This document shows positions 48,745 through 55,419 of a DNA stretch of 64,000 bases, piece by piece. Under the pieces are notes generated by a model. It searched no databases. It worked only from the letters and a program-made list of their open reading frames with translations, and was not told the origin of the DNA. The stretch is from the NCBI GenBank assembly GCA_017454905.1, contig JAFTCB010000030.1, positions 34,097 to 98,096 of the forward strand, given 5' to 3'. Both the position numbers and the translations under genes were made by a program. The DNA is from Bacteroidales bacterium (GTDB taxonomy: Bacteria > Bacteroidota > Bacteroidia > Bacteroidales > UBA932). The first letter of the stretch is position 1. Each line of letters starts with the position of its first letter.

Positions 48745-51642
48745 TTATTGGAAGTCGAACCAAACTTTGAGTTTCAAGCCTTCGTCGCCGGACTTGATGC
48801 GGATGTTGCCGGGCTGGCTGTGCGGCCCCTGCTGGGGGATGCTCTTGAAACTCTTGATGGCCTGGATGTCCAGGAGCAGGGAGATGTCACCCTCGGGCAA
48901 CTCCGGGAGCAGCTTGGCAAAGGCGTCCTGGGGCTCTTCCGGGTTGAAGACCTTGACGAAGAGTCCGTCCGTCTCGCTGTAGAGGGTCAGCGGGGCCGGG
49001 CCTTCGAGGCGGGCCCAGTAGATGTTGCCGTGGTAGCCCTTGAATTCGGGGTAGTCGAGCCGTCCGTAGCCGGAGCGGCCCGTGATGGTCTCGTTGTAGT
49101 CCTTGTGCCAGAGGTCGATGTTGTGGCCGCGCTGGCGGTTCTTCCAGACACGGTAGGGACCGCGGCCGAGCCACTGCATCCCGCTGACGTTCTCCTTGGG
49201 ATAGTCGAAGGTGAAGCCGAGGTCCTTGATGTCGGTGTCCATGAAGCCGTCGTCGAATCCGCCGCGCACCCCGCCGTTGTCGCGGTTGAGCAGCACGGCG
49301 TCCATGCCGAGCTTTCCGTCGGGCTTGAGCCGCCAGACGATCGAATCCACGGCGCCGAGGTATTTCGCCACGTAGATGGCATCCTCGCCGTCCTGGCGGG
49401 AATAGCCACCGGTGAAGCGCATCTTGATGCCGACCGGGCGCATCTTGCCGAAGGGGACGGTCCGGCCGCCGGCGCGGATGGCACCCGGCTCGCCGGTCTC
49501 GGCATCGAACTCGGCGCTGACCGCTCCGGCGCTCAGGATGTGCTTGCCGCCGCGCTCTTCGGCACGGGCCGCCTCTCCGCGCCGGAAGGGACTGTGCGCG
49601 GCCAGGTAGCCGGCTGCGTAATGGATGGGCCAGGTCCAGGTGCAGATGCTGTGGCCGTCTTCGCCGAAGGCTTCGATCTCCAGCAGGTCTGCATCGAAGA
49701 AGCCGGCGGGCAGGTCCATGTGCAGGATGCCCGTGCAGTCGCGCTCCAGGGCCGGAACCGGGATGCTGCCGCTGGCGGTGATCACCGCGGCGGCGCCTTC
49801 CGCGGGGGTGCCGATCCGCTTAACGCGGTATTGCATCGTGCAGCGGTCGAGGCGGGTGAAGAGGAATTTGTTGGTCACGTAGAAGTCACCCTTCCAGGAC
49901 GGGGTGATGAGGAGCTTCTGGAACTGGATCGGGGCCCAGATGTCCCGGATCGCCCAGAAACTGCCTTCTTTCTCACGGTAGGGGCCGACGACGCCGTCGT
50001 TGCCCATGTCGAAGTTGCAGTCCATCCAGCCGTCCCGGTCGGTGCGGCGCACCGCTTCGTCCACGAAGGCCCAGATGAAGCCGCCGGCGAAGAGCGGGTG
50101 CGTGCTCCAATTGGCCCAGAAGTCCTCCAGGCCGGCGCCGCCGCCCTGGTCGGAGTTGGTGTGCATGAATTCCGTGGGCATGAAGACCTTGTAGCCGTTG
50201 GTGAAGCGGGCCACGCCGGTCAGGTAGGTCGGGTAGTGGTGGGTGTCGAGCTGGTCGAAGTCCGCCCAGGGGTGGATCACATGGCGTTTCTGGGGGTCAT
50301 ACTGCGCGAAAAGGGGGTCCAGGTGCGTGTTCCAGCCACCTTCGTTGCCGTTGTCCCAGAGGATGATGCAGGGGTGGTTGACGTCGCGCGTGACCATCTC
50401 TTCCACGAGTTTCGGGCCCACTTCGTCGTCATAGCGGCCGTGCCAGCCGGCCAGCTCGTCCAGGTAGAAGATGCCCAGGGAGTCGCACATGTCCAGGAAA
50501 TGGGTGTCCGGCGGGTAGTGGGAGCGGATGGCGTTCATGTTCATCTCCTTGACGAGCAGCGCGTCGGAGAGGCTGATGGCCCGCGAAGAGCAGCGCCCGC
50601 TTTCGGGATGGAAGACATGGCGGTTGACGCCCTTGAGCACGACCTTGACGCTGTTGACGTAGAGACCGTCCTGCGGACGGAGCTCCACGGTGCGGAAGCC
50701 CACGCGGGTTTCCGTCTCATGCAGGACCTTGCCGGCGGGGGAGAGGAGTTCCATCTTCAGGGTGTAGAGATGGGGATGCTCGCATTCCCAAGGGGCCACC
50801 CCGGTCCACTTCAGTTCGTGGCGGACCGCTTCCTTCCCAGCGGTCCTGTCATTCCCGGCCGTCCTGTCATTCCCGTTCGTCCTGTCCTTCCTGGCCGTCT
50901 TGTCATTCCCGGCTTGACCGGGAATCTCCTCCACCCGCACCTGCGCCGCGGCGGCCGGAGCGGTGAGCGGCGTGAGCGTATAGCGCACGGAAGCCCCTGC
51001 CGGAGCATTTTCAAGCTTCAGGTCCACGTTCATCGTGCCGTCCTGGCGGGCGTCGATGGCGTGGCGGGCGATGTGCTCGGGAGCGGTGGCCGTCAGATAG
51101 ACCGGGCGGTAGATACCGCCGAAATTCCACCAGTCCGCGTGGCGCTCGGCGTTGTTGACGGAGGCGTTGTCGGATTCCTTCAGGACCTTCACTTCCAAGG
51201 TGTTGGAGCCGCCGAACCGCAGCAGGGAGGTGATGTCATAGGAGAAGCGGTAGAACGCTCCCTGATGGGCGGGGCCAGCGGATTTGCCGTTGATGCGGAC
51301 CTGCGCGTCGGTCATCACGCCCTCGAAGACGATGCGGACCTTGCTGCCGCGCCAGGAGGCCGGGACCTTGAAATTGTAGCGGTATTCCCCGAATTCGTCC
51401 AGGGGCTTGCGGCCGGGGCCGGCGGAACGGCCGTAGTTGTATTCTCCGAATCCCTGCAGCTCCCATTGGGAGGGGACCTGGATGGTCGTCCAGCGGCCGC
51501 TGTTCATCCCGTCCGAGCAGCGGAACTGCCAGGTGCGGGTATCATCGGATCCTGTGCCGGAGAGGTAGAGCGTACGGGTCTGCTGTGCGGCAGCGCTTAT
51601 CCCTGCGAGCAGCATTAAAAAACAAATGAGGCGGAATCGCAT
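48745..51642 (-). CDS. GH2 beta-galactosidase-like enzyme with in-frame repeat insertion
   Basis: 965 aa from ATG 51642, chosen because it starts the signal peptide (MRFRLICFLMLLAGISAAAQ). Jelly-roll sugar-binding domain (WTTIQVPSQWELQGFGE), Ig-like domain, TIM barrel with acid/base Glu in DNGNEGG and nucleophile Glu in FMPTEFMHTN, then C-terminal beta domains, as in LacZ-type GH2. It likely removes beta-galactose from RG-I galactan side chains in the periplasm. Residues about 238-271 (PGQAGNDKT, then T-x-x-N-D-R-type hexapeptides) are coded by four 18-bp repeats of REP type, inserted near the end of the first Ig-like region. Preceded by a palindromic element, 16 bp ahead of the PL11 gene. 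Confidence 0.87.
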   Translation of the reverse strand: MRFRLICFLMLLAGISAAAQQTRTLYLSGTGSDDTRTWQFRCSDGMNSGRWTTIQVPSQWELQGFGEYNYGRSAGPGRKPLDEFGEYRYNFKVPASWRGSKVRIVFEGVMTDAQVRINGKSAGPAHQGAFYRFSYDITSLLRFGGSNTLEVKVLKESDNASVNNAERHADWWNFGGIYRPVYLTATAPEHIARHAIDARQDGTMNVDLKLENAPAGASVRYTLTPLTAPAAAAQVRVEEIPGQAGNDKTARKDRTNGNDRTAGNDRTAGKEAVRHELKWTGVAPWECEHPHLYTLKMELLSPAGKVLHETETRVGFRTVELRPQDGLYVNSVKVVLKGVNRHVFHPESGRCSSRAISLSDALLVKEMNMNAIRSHYPPDTHFLDMCDSLGIFYLDELAGWHGRYDDEVGPKLVEEMVTRDVNHPCIILWDNGNEGGWNTHLDPLFAQYDPQKRHVIHPWADFDQLDTHHYPTYLTGVARFTNGYKVFMPTEFMHTNSDQGGGAGLEDFWANWSTHPLFAGGFIWAFVDEAVRRTDRDGWMDCNFDMGNDGVVGPYREKEGSFWAIRDIWAPIQFQKLLITPSWKGDFYVTNKFLFTRLDRCTMQYRVKRIGTPAEGAAAVITASGSIPVPALERDCTGILHMDLPAGFFDADLLEIEAFGEDGHSICTWTWPIHYAAGYLAAHSPFRRGEAARAEERGGKHILSAGAVSAEFDAETGEPGAIRAGGRTVPFGKMRPVGIKMRFTGGYSRQDGEDAIYVAKYLGAVDSIVWRLKPDGKLGMDAVLLNRDNGGVRGGFDDGFMDTDIKDLGFTFDYPKENVSGMQWLGRGPYRVWKNRQRGHNIDLWHKDYNETITGRSGYGRLDYPEFKGYHGNIYWARLEGPAPLTLYSETDGLFVKVFNPEEPQDAFAKLLPELPEGDISLLLDIQAIKSFKSIPQQGPHSQPGNIRIKSGDEGLKLKVWFDFQ
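50830..50931. repeat. Four 18-bp tandem repeats of REP type inside the GH2 gene
   Basis: Units follow GTCCTGTCATTCCCGGCC with small changes, four in a row, and end in a TTCCCGG..CCGGGAA palindrome. Eighteen is a multiple of three, so the frame is preserved and the protein gains hexapeptide repeats. The core matches the intergenic repeat at 40361-40387. Confidence 0.8.
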
Positions 51643-51780
51643 ATAATTGGTTGTTTTGTGTCGTGGTGGCATGAATATCCAAAAGGTAAATATACAAAAG
51701 ATTTCGCTCACAAACTACACTTCCGTCTGTGAAACAGAAAAATGACCAATCCGCTGTCATCCGCTGACCGGATTACGGTT

Positions 51781-51893
51781 GTCCGTGACAAGCAAAAGGT
51801 TGATACTCAGGTATAAATAAAAACTCGGGTACCTTTTTAGGGTACCCGAGTTTTTATTTCTCTTTGTGTGACAATCAGTTGCTTGTCACGGAC
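51781..51893 (+). repeat. Palindromic element, copy 3, with 15-bp terminal inverted repeats
   Basis: The best-preserved copy. Outer 15-bp perfect inverted repeats (51781-51795 and 51879-51893, from GTCCGTGACAAGCAA) enclose the 107-bp core (51784-51890). The centre is a perfect 19-bp stem (51815-51833 with 51841-51859, core ACTCGGGTACC), loop TTTTTAG. Ends 3 bp from the stop codon of the - strand GH28 gene. T-rich sequence follows the stem in both directions, so it can terminate on either strand. Confidence 0.8.
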
Positions 51894-51896
51894 TTA

Positions 51897-53318
51897 TCAG
51901 AGTTTTGTCCCGTTGACGGTGACGTTGTCGAAAGTGACTTTTCCGACCTGGCCGCTCTGCAGGACAGGATCTTTCTCCACGCCCTCCAGGGTGCAGTTCC
52001 GCAGGGTGATGTCGTTGATCTTGACCACGTCATCCAGACCGTCGAAACGCACGCCGTAGGTGGATTTCTTGCAGGTCACGTTCTCCAGCGTCACGTCGCG
52101 CACTTCAGGGATGAAGCCGCGCTTGGCGATCTCGTTCTGCTCGTATTTGAGATTGATGCGGAGCACGGCCTCGCGGCACTGGCCGACCTCGACGTTGCGT
52201 ACGTGGATGCCCTCGATCACGCCGCCGCGGGCGGTGGAGGTCTTGATGCGGATCACGCGGTCCAGGTTGGGGGAGTCCATCTTGCAGTTCTCCACGAAGA
52301 GGTTGCGGTAGCCGCCGGAGATCTCGGAGCCGATCACCACGCCGCCGTGGCCGTTGGCCATCGTGCAGTTGCGTACGATGATGTTTTCCGAAGGGATGCC
52401 CCATTTGCGGCCGTCCTCGTTGCGGCCGCTCTTGATCGCGATGCAGTCGTCGCCGGTGTTGAAGACGCAGTCTTCGATCAGCACGTTCCGGCAGGATTCG
52501 GGATCGCAGCCGTCGCCGTTGGGGCCGTTGTTGTTGGCGGTGATGCCCCGGACCGTCAGGTCGTTGCACATCAGCGGATGGATCACCCAGAAGGGGGAAT
52601 TGAGCAGCGTCACGCCCTCGATCAGGACCGTGGTGCAGCGGTTGAAGCAGATGGTCTGCGGGCGCAGGCCGTCCACCTCCGTGTAGGTGCGCTCGTACAT
52701 CGGTGCGCCGCTCTCGCCCCAGGCCAGCAGGCGGACGCGGGAACCCTCCATCATCGGGGATTTGGGATCGGAAGGATCGAGCGGCCAGGGACGGCGCTCC
52801 GTGATGCGTCCGCGTCCCCACCAGTTGTCGTAGGAGGCGCAGCCGTCGATGGTCCCTTTGCCCGTGAGGGCGATGTTGGTCTCGCCGTAGGCGTAGATCA
52901 GCGGATGCGTGTTGTTGCAGTCGATGCCTTCCCAGCGGGACGGGACGGCGGGGAAATACTGCTTCACATCCGTGGAGAACTTGAGTGTCGCGCCGTCGGA
53001 GAGGTGCAGGTTCACGTTGCTCTTGAGCGTGACCGGACCGGTCCAGAAGGTACCGTCGGGGACGATGACCGTGCCGCCGCCCGCCTGGTTCATGGCCAGA
53101 ATGGCGTTGGCGATGGCTTCGGTGGCGAGTTTCGTGGAGTCGCCGGGGATGGCGCCGAAATCCGTGATGGAGACGCTCCGGTCCGGGAAATGGACCTGCG
53201 TCATCGCGGCAAGGATGCTGTCCGCCTCCACCCAGGGGTCGACGGGGCGGGAGGGTGCACAAGCGGCAGCGGACAGGAGAACTGCCGCTGCCGCAAGGGT
53301 CTTGAAGAACGGTTTCAT
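51897..53318 (-). CDS. GH28 polygalacturonase, lipoprotein or exported
   Basis: A 473-aa right-handed beta-helix pectinase. N-terminus MKPFFKTLAAAAVLLSAAAC with a lipobox-like AAAC, so it is probably a lipoprotein at the outer membrane or periplasm. Family motifs are present: NNNGPNGDGCDPES (the NTD-type motif), NTGDDCIAIKSG, GHGGVVIGSE and RVIRIKTS, which supply the catalytic Asp residues, His and the Arg-x-Lys substrate clamp. It would release galacturonic acid or rhamnogalacturonan ends. It lies 7 bp after PL22 and is followed 3 bp later by a palindromic element. Confidence 0.93.
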   Translation of the reverse strand: MKPFFKTLAAAAVLLSAAACAPSRPVDPWVEADSILAAMTQVHFPDRSVSITDFGAIPGDSTKLATEAIANAILAMNQAGGGTVIVPDGTFWTGPVTLKSNVNLHLSDGATLKFSTDVKQYFPAVPSRWEGIDCNNTHPLIYAYGETNIALTGKGTIDGCASYDNWWGRGRITERRPWPLDPSDPKSPMMEGSRVRLLAWGESGAPMYERTYTEVDGLRPQTICFNRCTTVLIEGVTLLNSPFWVIHPLMCNDLTVRGITANNNGPNGDGCDPESCRNVLIEDCVFNTGDDCIAIKSGRNEDGRKWGIPSENIIVRNCTMANGHGGVVIGSEISGGYRNLFVENCKMDSPNLDRVIRIKTSTARGGVIEGIHVRNVEVGQCREAVLRINLKYEQNEIAKRGFIPEVRDVTLENVTCKKSTYGVRFDGLDDVVKINDITLRNCTLEGVEKDPVLQSGQVGKVTFDNVTVNGTKL

Positions 53319-53325
53319 CGGAAGA

Positions 53326-54693
53326 CTACTTCTTGTTGTACTGGTTGAAGAGCGGAATCTTAGTCAGGTCTACCATGATGAGGTTGAGGCGCTTGGCGTC
53401 GGAATAGTGGCCGCTCTGGAAGCAGATCTTCGTGCCGTCCGGGCTGAAGAAAGGCTGGGCGTGGTCCGGCTGCATCTTGAGGTCGGATGCGATCTGGATG
53501 CGCAGGCCGTTCGCCACGTTGACGATCCATACGCTGCCGCCGAAGGTGTCGCCGCAGGCCCACTGGTTGTCCCGGGTGGAGTTGCAGTGCCAGAATCCGC
53601 GGCCGGTCAGCTGGGTGGTGCGGTCCTTGTCCAGTTCGACCTGGCCGATCACCTCCACGTCATCGGTGCGCAGGTTGATGCGGAAGATGCCGCTGGCCTG
53701 CTTGCGGAGGCGGTCCTGCCAGCCGAGGACGTTGAAGTAGACATAGTCCTCGGTGCCGAAGGTCTCGTGGGTGACCCAGTCGAGCGGCGTCTCGTTGTAG
53801 AGGGGCTTGTATTCGTTCGTGTTGGCGTCGCAATACCACATGCGCTGGCCTGCGTCACCGCCGGTCTCGCAGCAGAAGAGGATCTCGTTGGGACGGAAAC
53901 GGCTGGCCTGGATATGGCCCACGCGGAACGGGACGTTGCGGATGTAGCTGACCTCGCCGGTTTTGAGGTTCATTTTCCGCAGGCCGCTCATGCCCTGGCC
54001 CACCTTGACGGGCTGGTCCTCGCGCGGCTTCTGGGCCACCTTCTCCTGGATGGCGAGTTCCTCGGCCGTCGGCATGACGTTGCGGCTCACGGTGATGTAA
54101 GCCCAGTTGTCATCGCTGCTGACGCACCAGCCGCCCGGACGGCCCATCTCCTCGCTCTGCGGGAAGGTGCCGATCTTCTTGAGGTAATCGCTCATGTGGC
54201 GGGTTTTGCCCGGCTGCTTTTTGGCGTCGGAGAAGAGCTTGTTCAGGTCCATCACGTTCATCACCCATTCCTGGTTCTCGCCGGAGCCCTCCCGGGTGTT
54301 GACATACAGGGTGTTGGCGGTGTTGCCCAGGAAGACAGATCCGACGGATCCTTCCGTGACCTGGATGATCTGGCCGGTGGCGACTTCGATCATGAAATAC
54401 TGGGTCGGGGTGAAGGTGCGCTTGCTGCCGTCCGGCATGGTACGCTCCTGGCCCGGCTCGCCGGCCCGCTTGGAGGAGCGGAACAGCAGGTATTTGCAGT
54501 CCGGCGTCCACATCGGGTCGGTCTGGTAGATGTAGTGGTCATCGCCCTCGGTCTTGGTCAGGACATTAAGTTCGATCCCGGTGCCGGGGTCCTTGACCTT
54601 CTGGGTCTCGGAAGCCTTCCACTGGCCGAACTGGGCACTGGCGCTGGACATGGCGGCCAGCAGGACGGCCGCTGCGAAGAAGATTTTTTTCAT
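53326..54693 (-). CDS. PL22 oligogalacturonide lyase-like protein
   Basis: A 455-aa protein with signal peptide (cut near SASAQ) and a seven-bladed beta-propeller pattern: TDPMWTPDCKYLLFRS, GHIQASRFRPNEILFCCETG, PLDWVTHETFGTEDYVYFNV and PDHAQPFFSPDGTKICFQSG. These His-containing blades match oligogalacturonate lyases (PL22), which use Mn2+ and split unsaturated digalacturonate. Classical enzymes are cytosolic; the signal peptide here implies a periplasmic location. 12 bp after the DUF6250-like gene and 7 bp before GH28, clearly co-transcribed. Confidence 0.88.
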   Translation of the reverse strand: MKKIFFAAAVLLAAMSSASAQFGQWKASETQKVKDPGTGIELNVLTKTEGDDHYIYQTDPMWTPDCKYLLFRSSKRAGEPGQERTMPDGSKRTFTPTQYFMIEVATGQIIQVTEGSVGSVFLGNTANTLYVNTREGSGENQEWVMNVMDLNKLFSDAKKQPGKTRHMSDYLKKIGTFPQSEEMGRPGGWCVSSDDNWAYITVSRNVMPTAEELAIQEKVAQKPREDQPVKVGQGMSGLRKMNLKTGEVSYIRNVPFRVGHIQASRFRPNEILFCCETGGDAGQRMWYCDANTNEYKPLYNETPLDWVTHETFGTEDYVYFNVLGWQDRLRKQASGIFRINLRTDDVEVIGQVELDKDRTTQLTGRGFWHCNSTRDNQWACGDTFGGSVWIVNVANGLRIQIASDLKMQPDHAQPFFSPDGTKICFQSGHYSDAKRLNLIMVDLTKIPLFNQYNKK

Positions 54694-54705
54694 TTTGATA
54701 CGGTA

Positions 54706-55419
54706 TTAATTGGTATGTTTGACAGTAAAATTCTTGACTTGCGTACGGGAAAGGGTGGTGCGGAAGCCGAACCAGCCGCGGGTGAGGGGGTCGGGGTCCG
54801 TGAAGTCGAAGAGCAGTTCGCCGTCGCGCCAGTACTGGACATGCCCGGCGGCGGGTGCCTGCTCACAGACCAGGCGGATGTGGTACCAGCGGTTCGCCTC
54901 CAGCAGGTGTTCCGGGTCGGTGTATTCCTGCAGCAGCGCCGGGTCGGGCATGCCGTTGTAGCGGCGGAAACGGGTGGTGCTGTTCCAGTTGCCGCCGTAG
55001 CCGACGTAGTAGAGCTGCAGCGTCGCGCAGTTCGCGAACTTCCCGCCGCGTTCCGCGCTCCGCGAGAAAATGTCCTCCGCAGCGGGGTCGGAGGCCATCC
55101 AGAAGCAGTTGAGGTCGCTCAGCCGGTCGCCTTCGCGCTCCATCATCACGCGGGCGTCGTATTCGATGGTGCAGGGGGCTTCGACGGGCTTGTTATACCA
55201 CATCGTAAGGCCCTTGGGGGCCACGATTTCCACGCCCTCGCCGACGAATTCCACCCGGTAGTCCGGCGATTCGGATTCGACCGTCCAATAACTGTCGAAG
55301 CCCTTCCAGTCCAGCCCGGCGGGGTATTTTTCGTACTTTGCGAGCAGACAGGCGATGCCGGCCCCGATGAGCAGGACCAGCACTCCTGAAGCGATGCCGA
55401 CTTTCGTACCGAAGTTCAT
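54706..55419 (-). CDS. Membrane-anchored DUF6250-like concanavalin-fold protein
   Basis: 237 aa. An N-terminal uncleaved TM anchor (about 7-28, GIASGVLVLLIGAGIACLL) is followed by a single beta-sandwich domain rich in Trp/Tyr (YWTVESESPDYRVEFVGEG, LNCFWMASDPAAEDIFSR, YYVGYGGNWNSTTRFRRY, GWFGFRTTLSRTQVKNFTV). It resembles DUF6250, a concanavalin-like domain that accompanies pectin loci and some rhamnogalacturonan-active enzymes; activity is not established. Start codon directly abuts the GH2 stop. It may hold or present oligosaccharides at the periplasmic face of the membrane. Family call is moderately sure. Confidence 0.65.
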   Translation of the reverse strand: MNFGTKVGIASGVLVLLIGAGIACLLAKYEKYPAGLDWKGFDSYWTVESESPDYRVEFVGEGVEIVAPKGLTMWYNKPVEAPCTIEYDARVMMEREGDRLSDLNCFWMASDPAAEDIFSRSAERGGKFANCATLQLYYVGYGGNWNSTTRFRRYNGMPDPALLQEYTDPEHLLEANRWYHIRLVCEQAPAAGHVQYWRDGELLFDFTDPDPLTRGWFGFRTTLSRTQVKNFTVKHTN

